A stretch of 64,000 nt of DNA from Rhododendron vialii. Its lineage: Eukaryota; Streptophyta; Magnoliopsida; Ericales; Ericaceae. The notes below the pieces were generated by a model, which was given only the letters and a program-made list of their open reading frames with translations, was not told the origin of the DNA and ran no database searches. Position numbers and translations under genes: made by a program. The stretch lies in the NCBI RefSeq assembly GCF_030253575.1, contig NC_080568.1, positions 26,601,501-26,665,500 on the forward strand, read 5' to 3'. Of this stretch, positions 11,958-25,600 are shown in pieces; within the stretch, counting starts at the first letter, position 1; each line of letters opens with the position of its first letter.

Positions 11958-12676
11958 CATTGAAATTTGTGTTGTTTCAGTTGTTTTTAGTTTCCCCAAC
12001 AACAGCTCATTGATTTATGCTCCATAGGATATCATTTGCAGTCCAGTAAACTTGACTTTGTACACCTTTTATTCCTTGTCGTTTTGGCACGTCTTGTCGA
12101 CAGTGTACAACGGACCAAATCTATGACGTCTCCAGACACTCAATATGAGGAGCCTTGTTTATTTTCCTTCAGTTAAGGAAGGCTGTTTTACGTAAGCATT
12201 GATGATTGTTATCTTTTGCGATTATTGTCAATGTGATTTGGAACAACCCAGTTGTTAGATGAGATGAGTTACCACGACAGACTTTTCGAATCATAGAAGG
12301 GCTCCCGAATCTGTTCAACTTGTGAATATAATGCCAAGCTCTATCACCAATCTGTTGCATCATTTTTCTGCTGCTATACTCAAAACAAACTCTGGCAGTT
12401 TTTTTTTTTTTTTCGATCGTTTGACTCTGGCAGCTGATCTTGCGCTCTTGGTTGCTTCAATGGAAACATGTTTTGTGAAACATTCTCTGTATTTTCACCC
12501 AGTGGAATGACGAGTAAAACATCATGATCCAGCGCTTTGTTCGCCATGCTTATACTTTCCGGCTCCTGCTGTTGAAATGTTTGATCCAAAATATTATCCG
12601 AGGATATTCAAGTGTTTCTCCGTGCTAAATGGTTTTCTTGCGTGCTTGGAACCTTGAAAATGATGGTGGTACCGGC
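11958..12676. other. Intergenic spacer after kinesin
   Basis: AT-rich sequence with a poly(T) run near 12400. Short frames on both strands show no recognisable domain. Part may belong to the kinesin 3' UTR, but no polyadenylation site could be fixed. Confidence 0.4.
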
Positions 12677-13040
12677 CAGGGGCGGAGTCAGGAATTTCGG
12701 TTGGTGAGGTCAAAAATATTTTGTCTATTAAATCTAAAATATATCTATATTAAGAGGTTAATTATAAAGTACATATATACACCGATAAATCTAAGTTTGC
12801 TTTATAACTGGTACCAAAGATTTATTATATTTTGGATAATGAATGATAGCCTCATTTATTATACTATCAACGTTCGAAAGTAAGAGAATGTACGTGATTT
12901 CTATACATTTGAAGTAATTTACGGAATTTTTGTGGGGTCAAAATAGGAAAATTTGACTACAAACTATCAAATGTCCGTGTGAGAAATCAAAGTGAGTGGA
13001 ATCCAGTGACCCCATTTGTCTCTACATGCCTCCGCTATTG
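12677..13040. mobile_element. hAT-like non-autonomous element
   Basis: A 364 bp element begins CAGGGGCGGAGTCAGG and ends with the imperfect complement TGCCTCCGCTATTG. It is flanked by GTACCGGC (12669-12676) and GTACCAGC (13041-13048), an 8 bp duplication with one mismatch, as expected for hAT transposons. The GGGGCGGAG terminus is common among plant hAT MITEs. No transposase frame is present. Confidence 0.75.
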
Positions 13041-13439
13041 GTACCAGCGGCTATAGTAGCAGTGGTGGGGTAGAGCCGACTCTATGGATATGACGACTCT
13101 ATGGATATGACGAGAAGCGTGCGTTTCGAGCCCCCACTAGCTAGGTATCCTTTCTACTACTGGAGTAATTCATAAGGGCTACCGATTTCGTTATTGGACT
13201 CGTAATCGTGGCTGTTGGGCAAAGTATATAGTGTGGGCCTAAAGTTTGTGGAACAAATGACTTTAGTTTGCATCTTTCATTTACAATTGAGTAGATGACC
13301 GAAAAAGCAAGCTCAAACATGCACGACCCCATGCATCTCCTCTTTTTACTTTGCGAAAAAATAGCCATTCCAAAGTACTATCAATTCATCAAACATGAAG
13401 AAAAATAAGCCATTCCAAAGTATAAATTAGGGGGGGAGA
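13041..13439. other. Intergenic spacer
   Basis: No gene is supported. A 17-base unit, GACTCTATGGATATGAC, is repeated in tandem near 13079. The rest is unremarkable non-coding sequence. Confidence 0.4.
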
Positions 13440-13735
13440 ATTTCCGACACGAAGTTAGCAGGTTAAGGTTGGCTATTTCTAACACGGAACATGAATATGA
13501 CATAACACGATAATACGAAAAGTTAAACAGATCGGGTTAAGGTTGAGAGAATTCTGACATGAACACGAGAATTTATAAAATGACACGATAACCTGGCACG
13601 TAATTAACGGGTTAGGGTCGATTATTTCTGACACGACACAATAACACGAAAAGCTAAATAGGTCGGGTTAAGGTTAAGAGAATTCTGACACAAATACAAA
13701 ATGAAACGACACAAATACGACACGATATGATGCCC
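13440..13735. repeat. ACACGA-rich dispersed repeat with internal tandem units
   Basis: The segment carries two imperfect copies, about 135 bp apart, of a unit containing GGGTTAAGGTTGAGAGAATT and TTCTGACACGA-type motifs, with many ACACGA words between them. Similar ACACGACACGA-rich repeats are widespread in plant genomes. I cannot assign it to a superfamily. Confidence 0.55.
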
Positions 13736-15855
13736 ACTCCACTGTAAATTATGTCCATTTATCAGTAGTCCCTCGTCCTCTACTTTAACAGCCAGTGAAG
13801 CCACCAAACTATACTTCTCTCTCTCTCTCACTGGTCAAGGAGGCTAGCTACAAACGCCAACTTAAAATTCAGCGCATATCATTTATTCCTTGTGTTTCTG
13901 GTTGACGGTACGTCTAACCTAACATTCTTGCTTTCCCCATTCCAATTAGTTGGAATTCTCATTTTTTATAGATTATCGTCTGATGTTTTCGTTTGATTTC
14001 ACAGGGACCATAATCTAACAAACGAAATCAAAGAAAAGAGAGGAAAGGATAGATGAAATGAAGGGGAAGGAAATTGAGAAGCAGCAATGCTATAATCACA
14101 CACATACTCACTTACAAATGAGTGTGTGTAAGTGTTTACGTAATTGTGTGCGATTATATAATTATTGATTGAAAAGTAACAGACCCTTTAAAGAGGGGTT
14201 TTCGGGAGGAAAAAGAAAAAAAGAAATGAAGGGAAAGAGTTTTCTCTTCCTTGTTTGGATGGCGAGAGATTGTGAGAATCAAGAATTCCTTATGGAGTTA
14301 TTTTTGTTTCTCACCAAAAGTGGTGAGACTTGATGAGAAGATAAAATGGAAAGCTTATTCAAATGAGATGGTGAGAAAACATACAACTTTATTTTCTTTT
14401 CTCATCATTAAGAGAAAGAGAAAACACACTCTTTTCTTTTCATTTCTCACCCAAGTAGCCAAAAATTATGATGAAAAGTGAAAATAAGGGAAAACAATGG
14501 GAGAGAAAAGAAGGTGAGAAAACTTTACGTTCTTCTACGGGTTCGATTTTTTTGAATTTTTGTAAAATTGTTGATGGAAAATATTTATAGATGCCAAAAG
14601 TAGGTTTATCATACAATATGAATTATGATAATGATAATAAATAAATAAAAGGTGAGAACAATAGACAGTAGTTTCACAAGGGTTGTCAACATTATGATAA
14701 ACAAAACAAAACAAAAAAAAAAGTTTTCAACTTTTAAAGAAAGTACTGTAATATTTTCTTGGGTTTTTATCAAATGAGAAAATTCGCTTTCTAGCATTTT
14801 ATATTATATACTACTAATCAAAGCCGATCTAAACAAGTTAAACTAATCAATTATACTCCATTACTCGTGTTGTTGAGTTTATATTATTTTTTTTATAATA
14901 TAAAGATCTTCTAATATGGCTATCGCTCGTGTGATTGATTATGTGACACAAAATGGAAAACAATGCGGTCCCGTTTAACCCGAGTAAAGCCGCTCATTTT
15001 GAAAGTGTGTTTTCCACCCATGCCAAGAAGCTGGATGATCGGCAGCGAAAAAGACTTGATCGAATTACTCGTATATTTATCTAAAGCAATATAAAAGCTC
15101 TTAGTTTGACTACAATGTCTACCCATTATTCTTGTGACAAATATACTTCGTTCATATAAATAGTGATTTTCAATGAGTTCAAGTTTTTGCATGGACACAA
15201 CAAGACCTACAAAATCAACATTCTCAATCAGTCAAATTGAACATTAACAGATCCATAATAGACCCTTTAGATGGAGGGATTTCAAAAGAAAAGAAAAGAA
15301 ATGGTTTTAATTTCTCGTTTCGATTGACTATTATAGTGAGAAATGGAGAAAAAAGTACAAAATTAAAATATTTTGGCTGACTTCTCCTCTTTTTTATCTA
15401 ATCTCATCAAAAATGATAAAATTTTGTGAAAAATGACTCTCCTTTCTTATTTCATTCTTTCTTGCCGGCTCGCCCTCCAGGCGGGCGGTAAGCATCCCCC
15501 CCTGCGTCACACGAGTAACAAATGAGAAGTTATCCCGCGAGATGATCTTCGCTAATATGAACCCTATTTTTTTTCTACTTAAAAACGTCGGAAATTTCTC
15601 CGTCCGAACAAACCTGTTCCCAACTAGGAATTGGGATAGCTGATAAATAAACAAATAAAAAAAAAACTAGAGAGAGAGAGAGAGTACACTGGTTCATTGC
15701 TTTTAATGCTTAATTTTTGATCAACGCCATTGTCTTGCATCTAAAATTATACTCCTACTAGTATTATACGCAGACAGAATCAGAATTTTTAGGGCATCTT
15801 CTTCTTTCAAAGCTTCTCACAATGCATATATATTATACATAGAGAGAGAATCCCA
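13736..15855. other. Intergenic spacer
   Basis: Low-complexity A- and GA-rich sequence (around 14050-14520 and 15250-15340) and a small palindrome near 14095-14160 built on CACACACATACTCAC and GTGTGTGTAAGTG. A short GC-rich patch sits at 15465-15505. No reading frame looks coding on either strand. Confidence 0.45.
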
Positions 15856-15974
15856 GCAAACCCTGATGAGTTATTCTGTATTGACGCAAACCCAGATTTG
15901 AAACTGGTCAATATGCAAACCCAGATGAGTTATTCTTTATTGATGCAAACCCAGATGAGTTATCCGCTCAACTC
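15856..15974 (+). repeat. About 30 bp tandem repeat upstream of the flippase gene
   Basis: Four units start at 15856, 15886, 15915 and 15945, each beginning GCAAACCC. Three of them continue with GATGAGTTAT. The array lies about 650 bp before the ALA start codon, close to the likely promoter or 5' leader. Whether it is transcribed is unknown. Confidence 0.75.
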
Positions 15975-16621
15975 TGTTGCCCACTTGTTCTCCTTGCTTG
16001 CGGTTGACTCTCTAAAGGACTTTCCTCATTGTGTACTCCTAAACAGAGTACTATTTGTTACTGTAGTAGTTTCTCCTTCAATACCTGTTTTCCTGTCGTC
16101 TCTCTCTTTATTTCCCTTTTCGTTTTGCGATTTTTGGTTTCTGAAAGTATTCGAATCAGGACATTGAAAAATCCCATTTGCACGCTGTCGGCGTGTTCTT
16201 CTCTTTAACTACTAGTCAAACTGTTTCTTCTCTAACTACCAGTTTAACTACTACTGGCTGCAAGACATACCAGTCTAACTAAAGGCCGGCCTTCCCTTTT
16301 TGAAAAGAACGTCAGCCTTTTTCATTTTGACACCTGTTATCTATTGGGCTACTTACTAATTGTATACATACACTAATACATACGTACAGTTTAGTATAGA
16401 TATGTTGTGAACTGATCTGCCTGTTGACCTTCAAGGGTCCTTGTTTCGTTTCCATCTTATTTCTTTTTCAGAATTCCAAACATTGGTACGCTTTTTTTTG
16501 GTTAGCCAGATTGTTAGAGTTCGATTCATTAGGTTCCGATTGGTTCTTGAAGTTAAATGTTAGTCAGTCTCCTAGTTGGTTTAAGTTCTGTTTGGAACTG
16601 GAAAAGTGGTTATTTAGGAAA
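15975..16621 (+). other. Probable 5' leader region of the flippase gene
   Basis: This is non-coding sequence directly before the ALA start. A good acceptor-like site (TTTCTTTTTCAG) ends near 16470, and the sequence after it runs into the start codon, so a leader intron is plausible. A frame open upstream of the ATG (from 16424) is in phase with the gene, but family alignment supports the ATG at 16622 (MAGSSRKKR). Confidence 0.35.
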
Positions 16622-19600
16622 ATGGCCGGTAGTAGTAGGAAGAAAAGGCAGCATTTGGGAAGAGTCCATAGCATCTCATTTAGGAAACCTTCTTTTAATG
16701 GCGAGCACTCACAGATTGGGGGACTTGGGTTTTCGAGGGTAGTCTTTTGTAATGACCCTGGATGCCTTGAATCCACTTCTCTCAAGTATGGAACCAACTA
16801 TGTCAGAACTACAAAGTACACTCCTGCAACATTTTTTCCCAAAGCATTGTTTGAACAGTTCAGGCGGGTCGCCAACATGTATTTCCTTGTCTGTGCGATT
16901 CTGTCGTTCACGGCGCTCTCTCCTTACTCTGCTGTCAGTACCGTGCTCCCTTTCGTCCTTGTGGTTGGAGTGACAATGGGCAAAGAGCTACTTGAAGACT
17001 GGAGGAGGAAAATGCAGGTAACATAACAAGTTTTGTGTTTTCTCAGATTCATGGATCTATTTAAATTTCGCTTTCTTGGTTAATTGCTATATGATGTAAA
17101 TTAGCATATGCGTAGTAGAAGTGCAGACCTTCAAGCTTGGATTGACCTGATTCAGCTTGGTAACCAAGAAAATTTGGCAACCTTCTTAAAATAGTGAATG
17201 CCTGGAAAATGTGTTCGTTTGTATGCTTAGTTGTCACTTGTCAGGAAGTATATTATGCCTCGAAAATGTGTTTTTAATTGATTCATTTTCTTGGTCAAAA
17301 AGAAAAATAGGAGAGGAACTTAAGAGTTCCATGGAAGTGTTAGAGAAGATTGAGGAAACGGTAGAGTAGTCTTTGGAATGTGGATGTATGTCTTGGTAGT
17401 TATGTGCAATGCTAATCAGTTACTTGAGGTGTGTACCTATTATCTGAACAAGGTCAATGTCCCTTGAATTTATATGCAAGTAGCAATTAACAACTAGTCC
17501 TATCGAGTAAGACTTTATTGAGAAAATATCTTGTTAGTTCAATTCTTGAGGTTGAGTTTCTTGCAAGGAACAGTCTCAAGATGGAAATTGGGTCACCAGT
17601 GAGTTTGGCAGTAGAATGCAGGAATTATAAATAACGTACCTGATGGAGTCATCGGGGGCGCTGTTGCTTCTTTATACGGCCTTAAGCATAAACTTCTTCC
17701 ATCTTTTCTTTATGGATTACAAAATACTTGAAGCTCTTAGTTTATATCATCACCACTCGGTCCATCCTACCGTAGAAATTAGGTTTGCAGCCTGTAGATG
17801 CCCAACATAAAACTTATTTTCTTTTCATGGAGTCTAACTCCATAAGAATTTCCTGGTTGCTGAATTAACCGCAAGGAAAGACAATTGTAATGGTGATCAG
17901 GGTTTGTTTAGATTAGTTTAGTGCAAGTTCATCTGTTCTGTTTTACATCGACCTAGATACTGGTGTTGGGTGCGGGTGCAGGTACGTGTCCAGTTACTAG
18001 ATTTGTCTAATTCCATATCAAGGACACTGGGACATAGGAAAAATATTTGTATTTCTTGCTATGTCTTTTACTATGTCGTAGGGTAAATGATGTTTACAAG
18101 GTCTCAAAAGGCATTTCATAAATAAAATGAGAGGTTTAGCATAGTTTTAGGGAAACTCCTATATTAGTACCCTTTAGGTGAATGTCCATCTAAAATATTG
18201 GACACATTACCATACCTGAGGGTCGTCGAGTTTTGAACACAGACAATCTGTAATTTCTTTTTTGGTTACAGTCACTCTATAATTTTCGAGAATCCATATA
18301 ACATAGTTTGTAGAGCAGAATGACGTAACATTAGTGAGTGTATATTCCTCTCTTCCTTCTAATTGTCACTCTCTCTTCATACTTCCCATATGAAAAGAAA
18401 ATACGGTGTCAATAAATGATAATAAAACTTCTATTTTCCTCGTCAAAATTTGGATATTTTATTCTCAATTTTTATTTATGTTCCTGAAATGGTCGTCTAC
18501 CTGTTCCGAGTCATTCTGTTTCTTCTATTTGTTTCTGTTATGCATTCAAATTTTTTGTTTGCTTGGTAATTTGCTACCCTTAGTATGATTATCCCTGGAA
18601 TCTTACCAGGATATCGAGATGAACAACCGTACTGTCAAAGTGCATCAAGGTGACGGAAATTTTGATTATACTAAATGGAGGAACTTAAGAGTTGGAGATG
18701 TTATTAAGGTGGAAAAGGATGATTTCTTTCCTGCTGATCTCATCTTACTTTCATCAAGTTACGATGAAGCGCTTTGCTATGTTGAAACCATGAACCTTGA
18801 CGGAGAGACCAATTTGAAAATAAAACGATCACTAGAAGTAACTTCAAACGTAAACGAGGACTCTACATTCAAAAATTTCAAGGCTGTCATTAGATGTGAG
18901 GACCCGAATGCAAATTTGTACTCTTTCGTTGGGAGTTTGGAATTTGAAGGGCAGCAGCACCCCCTCTCCCCTCAGCAGCTTCTTCTAAGAGACTCTAAGC
19001 TCAAAAACACAGATTACATTTATGGAGTGGTTATCTTCACAGGTCATGATACCAAGGTTATCCAAAATTCAACCGCACCCCCTTCAAAGAGAAGCAAAAT
19101 TGAGAAAAGAACTGATAAACTTGTCTACTTGTTATTATTAGTTCTAGTTCTGATGTCTTTTGTTGGTTCAATTTTCTTTGGAATTGCAACTAGGGAGGAC
19201 CTAGAAGATGGGTTAATGACAAGGTGGTACCTAAGACCAGATGACACAACAATTTACTTCGATCCAAAACGGGCGCCCATTGCAGCAGTTTGTCATTTTT
19301 TGACTGCCCTAATGTTATATAGTTACTTGATCCCCATTTCTTTGTATGTTTCAATAGAAATTGTGAAAGTGCTTCAGAGCGTATTCATCAATAGAGATTT
19401 GCACATGTATTATGAGGAAGGTGATAAGCCAGCTAGTGCACGTACCTCGAATTTGAACGAAGAACTTGGCCAAGTTGAGACTGTGCTTTCTGATAAGACT
19501 GGAACCTTGACTTGCAACTCAATGGAATTCATTAAGTGTTCGATCGGAGGGACAGCTTACGGGCGTGGAGTAACTGAAGTTGAGAGGGCTATGGCAAGGA

Positions 19601-22600
19601 GAAAAGGGTCACCTTTAGGCCAAGATGTGAGTGATGATGATGAAGGGGGCTTTGTTGAGGATTTCTCTGAAAAGGAGACAACTATTAAAGGGTTTAATTT
19701 TATGGACGAGAGGATTATGAATGGGAATTGGGTTAACGAGCCTCGACCAGATATAATTCAGAAGTTTTTCAGGTTATTGGCTATTTGTCAGACTGCCATA
19801 CCGGAAGTTGATGAAGAAACAGGTAGGGTTTCATATGAAGCTGAATCACCAGATGAGGCAGCTTTTGTGATTGCTGCCAGAGAAATTGGGTTTGAATTTT
19901 TTGAGAGGTCCCAAACAAGTGTTTCATTGCATGAGATAGATCCTATAACAGGAAGGAGGGTTGATAGGTAATTTCTTTCACTATCAAATTCTTTTTAGTT
20001 TCTGATGTTCTTTCATGGCTGTGTTACAAGTTTGATCATTTATGTGGGGAAATGACATTCTCCTACTTTTTTAGGATATACAAACTTTTGGATATCTTGG
20101 AGTTCAGTAGCTCAAGAAAGCGGATGTCCGTCATTGTAAGAGATGATGAAGGGAAGCTTTTACTGCTTACTAAAGGAGCAGACAGGTTTGTAAGATGGAT
20201 AAGAATTTTATAGATCCCACAAGGTTAATAGATATTCGTTATGATCATTGATTTAGTTCCTTTGGAAGTGTTATAGTTCTTATTCCACCGTTTCCAACTT
20301 GTTGATCAATAATTTTTTTTTTTGTACGCTGTTCTTGTAAACAACAACAGGGAACGTGTGCTTTTCTTTTCTTTTATATATCTTTAGGGGTGTTGGTGAC
20401 TAAGGGCATGTAGGACTGCTGAGTTGAAGTCTAGAAGAAGTCTGCAATTCATGGATATAGAGATTGTGGTTAGTCAATGCCAACCATTTGTCATGGATGT
20501 TGGGGATGCATGCCCAAGGACCAGCTTAGCCTTAAGACATGTGGCGGGTCACTTGTGGCCGACACTATGGATTGTTAAGATCTGTCAAGTCAACCTCAGA
20601 GGTCAATGATATGTGAAAACTTGTATCATGGGACCTCAGGGATCATTCAATGTCAAAGGTAGGTATAGATAATAGTCGATAGAACCAAGGTTACTCAGAG
20701 ACTGGGTATGATTCCTTCCCCAAGTAATGATCCTTTGATCAAAGGTTTTCCTCTCTCTCTAGTCTTCCCCATGAAGCAATGTATGTGAGGACCCTCGTAT
20801 GAAGCATTGAGCTCAAGTCTCCAACCCACAAGTCTATTGATGGTCCCATTGAGGTGCCTATGCCCACCTCCCGGCCTAGTCATTGATGGCGATGGCCAAT
20901 GAATCCTTGGAGAATTAGATCATGGCTCCACGGCAAGGCAGCCCACTGAGTGCCCTCGGGGATTCCTTAGATCAAAGGAGCTGGGGGCAGGGGTGAGGGG
21001 TGAGGGCCATGGCCATGCCATCAAAGTGCGGCTTGAGACTTTGGCATTGTATGTACAATCTTGGGTTGGCGTTCTCTTGACCCTCGAAAGGGAGAGAATG
21101 AATCTGTGGTTGGCGGCCCTAGAGTTTCCCTTACAAGGCTGACACAGGGAACCTTTCTGCCGATGACCGAGCAGCCATCACATATGGCAGCCACATGGAT
21201 GTGTCATGTGGTAGCATCTCATTTGCCAAGGGACAGTGATGCAGCCAGGTGGACATGCCACAGGGTGGGGTGCCAATGGAGAGGACATGCATGCCTTTTG
21301 GCAGGGCACCAAAGAGGAGAGGCGGCCATGCAGCCATGTCGGTGTGCCACGTGGCAGTGTGCCAGTGGGGGAGAAGTAGCCAAGGAATCCATATGGCCAT
21401 GCCTCGTGCCCTGACCCATGTATCGAGTGGAGTGCAGACTAATATTTTAGATTCTCATTCGTCAAGGAGCCAAAGCTTGCACTTTAAAATGCAGGAACCA
21501 CCAAATACACATCCTAGTCAAACAATGCCTTATGTGCTACAAGTAAGACGAGGATGAAAACATCAATGCTGCCTTTATTGCTTTTGATGCTCTGTACATG
21601 TGTTCGCATCAGGATTGTGGAAAGATTTATGGAGAGTAAGGAAAAGGTAAAGTAAACTGTAAAGATAAGAAGATTGTGAGTCAATAGGCTAAATTTATTT
21701 CTCTGGCTTTTTCAATTATGTATCCAAACGCATCATTATTTTTTCTTTTCTCATTCAGCGTCATGTTTGGAAGACTTGCAAAGAATGGAAGAGAATTTGA
21801 AGAGCAGACAAGGGAGCAGATTAATGAGTATGCTGATGCTGGTTTGAGGACTTTGGTACTTGCGTATCGTGAACTCGATGAGGATGAATATGAAGAATTT
21901 GAAGAGGCATTTACTGAAGCAAAAAACTTAGTAACTGCAGATCGTGAGGAAATAATCGAGAAAGTTGAAGAGACGATTGAAAAAGATTTGATTCTTCTTG
22001 GTGCTACAGCTGTTGAAGACAAACTGCAACATGGGGTATGTTTCAGAAAATTAACGGAAAGAAGTTGTCAGGAAATCAATTGATGTTATTGTAGCATTTT
22101 AAGACCATCTAGTAGCGATCGACTTGATATAGTTCCATCAGCAAAACTGTCAAGTTTGTGTTTAAATTCCCACACATGATCGTCTTTTAGCAGTGCTGGC
22201 AGGGAGTGTGGGGTGATGGGGAGGAAAGGAAATATGTAAATAATCCATAAACGAAGGCATAGTTACGACATTACCTTGGATTATTTTATCCATGTTTTGT
22301 ATGAGAATTTATTATTGTTTGGTATTTTTATTACCTTGATTTTGGGCGCTTGGAAATTGGAACAGGTTCCTGAATGCATTGACAAGCTTGCACAAGCTGG
22401 AATAAAAATATGGGTTTTGACAGGAGACAAGATGGAGACTGCAATTAACATTGGGTATGGATAGTGGATATGTCTTACTGCATCAGTAGACTTAAAATTC
22501 AATTAGTCTTACTCTTTCTGACTTAAAACTTGGAATTTGCAGTTTCGCCTGTAGCTTACTAAGAGAAGGAATGACACAAATAATAATAAACTCTGAGGCA

Positions 22601-25600
22601 CCTGAATTTAAAGCACTGGAGAAAGATGGGGAATTGGCCATCAGCGAGGTTAACACACAGCAGTTGCTACTTCTTTACATTTTCCCTCATGTCTTGCGAA
22701 CAAACTCTGCCTCGTTAGGCTTCAGTTATGTGATACAAATATGCTGTGACTGTCTGGATGCATACATATCAACAATGGCCTAATCCTAATACTCCCTCCA
22801 TCCCAATTTGTTTGCTCATTACGGGAATTTGACTCAAAAGGCTTTGGGTTGAAAAGTGTAAAGATTTCCAAAAATACCTTTTAGAACAACATAATTACTT
22901 TAATAGTTGTGTTAGAATTTTACACTAAAAGGGTATAATTGGAACTTTGCCCTCTTGGTGGTTTCCAATTATGGAACAATTTGGGACAGCACAGAAAGGA
23001 AATCTGAGCAAACAAAATGGGATGGAGGGAGTAAGAGTTACCAGCATCTAAGTAACTCATAAATATTTAGTCCAAAACTAATGGAGCTACACCGAACGCA
23101 GTGGGGGAACTTTTCCCATGATCCATTGATAGCTGACAAAGCACAATAAGAAACGAAGGAATGCTTTATGTATCATTCTTTCCTTACAACTCACTTATCA
23201 GCTGTGTATAAGGTAACATAAAATGTCTCCTTGGCTATTTAGAGGGTAATTTCTGGCCTTGTTCGGCTGTTTTCTCTTATTTCCCTACAAAATGGTAGCA
23301 CCATGACAAAGTCGGAAAAAGAATGTGAAAAGTTCGTTGCAGAGCTTATATGCTAAAATAGAACTACCAAATATGAGTGGATATAGCTATGCACAAAGTA
23401 CATATATCAAGTAGTGAATATTTGCATCAATGCATCAGAATATCAGGTTGATTTTGTACGTACCTTGTCGTAGTTTCATGGCTTCTGAAAAACGATAGTA
23501 TAAGTTATTTCAGTTAAACCCTCACAGTAGCTATCCAACCTGTAGGACTTCTTTTTCCTCTTCACATTCAATAGGTTTCCCGGGTGGTAGGTACTGATTC
23601 TCCACCCACAGTAGACCTATCAGTACCTTTTCGTCTTCAAGGTCCACCAAATTATGATATACAACACTATGTATCAAGTAATAACATTGATATGCAGTGG
23701 TCGTCTCAGTGCCCAAGTGACTTACTAAAACCATAACAAACGGGTCTACGTCTAAACCCATCTATTTAGTGCATTTCAACTAGTACTTTTATCATTTTTA
23801 TATTGGTGGTATAACAAGATTTTAATTTGTAAATTTGATGGGGTTCGGTTGACTCTCTAGGCATTGAAAGCAAGTGTACTCAATCAGATGAAGGTGGGAA
23901 AGGAGCAACTTACTGAATCAGGTGAAGGCTCCGAGGCATTGGCTTTAATTATAGATGGCAAATCACTAGCTTATGCTCTGGAGGATGATGTGAAGGACAT
24001 GTTTCTGGACGTTGCCATAGGCTGTGCATCTGTTATTTGCTGTCGTTCATCACCAAAACAGAAAGCACTTGTGAGTTAGATTATGTTTCCCTCATGTTGA
24101 AAAGATACATTTCTTGTTGCTTGTTACTCTCTTTCTTTCGTTATTTTTTTCCTTCTACCTTTTGGGCAGAATATCGCTTTTAACTTGTGTGCTGTGGCAA
24201 GATAAAGATCTTGCTTGTTCCTTTGTCATTGTCTATTTAAGCCAGGATTTTCATTGTGAATGGATATGCATCATGACTCTCCCATGAAAATGTTGGATAA
24301 ATTCCCTTTGGTCTCACATTTAGTACAACACATTTTGAAGCCAAATATGGACGCAATGATGATTTTAGTCCATCATTAGAGCCCTTTTCTTAAACGTTGA
24401 AAATATTCAAATAAAAGCCCATGCACAATAGATAAGCAGCCAAATGTATTCGTTTTAGTATTATCTTTTCAAAAGCATCATTTTTAGGAAACACATTTTT
24501 GTAGTTAGCTGAACTGTAATTCGCGGTGTACTTTGAATATTGTTATGTGGGAAAGGGTAGATCAAATATAGTACGCGTGTCTTCATATTGCAGGTTACAA
24601 GACTTCTTAGAAATAGAACTCGTAATACAACGCTAGCTATTGGTGATGGCGCAAACGATGTTGGAATGCTTCAAGAAGCAGATATTGGAATCGGTATCAG
24701 TGGTTTTGAAGGAATGCAGGTAATCATGCTAATCATGTGGTTGACGGCTTATGATTTCATATTCTGTGAGGTGTTTTCGAATTTGCTAATCCAAATCTCC
24801 CTATTCCTATACCGCCAAACCATCAGGCAGTCATGTCAAGCGACATTGCAATTGCACAGTTCCGTTTTCTTGAGCGCTTACTACTTGTACATGGTCATTG
24901 GTGTTACAGAAGGATGTCATCAATGGTAAGATTTCAGTTCTCCTTTAATTCTGTAAGATTTTCATTGGAGTCATTATGGGAGAAGAATTATTCACCCTGA
25001 TTAAAACTCGTATGCCAACCTTTTCGTTCATAGACCATAAGTGAACAACATAAAGCACATTTTCTGTGTATTTTTCACTGGTACAAATGGACTTGGAGAT
25101 ATAGCTTAACGATGTGTCTTGAATTGAGCTACTCCTATGTTTCAAACTGATGTAAGTTCTATAGGTTCTTACGGCTAAAACATTGGTCACCAGCAATAAT
25201 GTTCAAACAAAATGAGATGGATGATGTGTTGGTTCTCCGTTATTTTGCAGATATGCTACTTTTTTTACAAGAACATCGCATTTGGTTTCACTCTTTTCTT
25301 CTACGAGGCATATGCATCATTCTCTGGCCAAGCCGCGTACAATGATTGGTATCTGTCCTTTTATAACGTCTTCTTCACATCTCTTCCTGTGATTGCCCTT
25401 GGAGTGTTTGACCAGGACGTATCTTCACAGTTTTGTCTCAAGGTAATTTCCAAATTTGTAGCTCGTTTGTTTTGCATTTTAAAAAGAAGCAATCAAAAGC
25501 TTGGAATACTAAAAATTTTCTCTCTTTTCTTGCGGAAACATTTGTCGAAAAATCAAGGTCGTCTTTCTCACGTATCCTGAATCTGGTTTATTTTAAGAAT

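Noticed and set aside
21061..21557. Overlapping frames of about 100 codons in the GC-rich ALA intron block
   Set aside because: Frames are open on both strands because of base composition. The products are Met/His/Trp-rich with no family resemblance.
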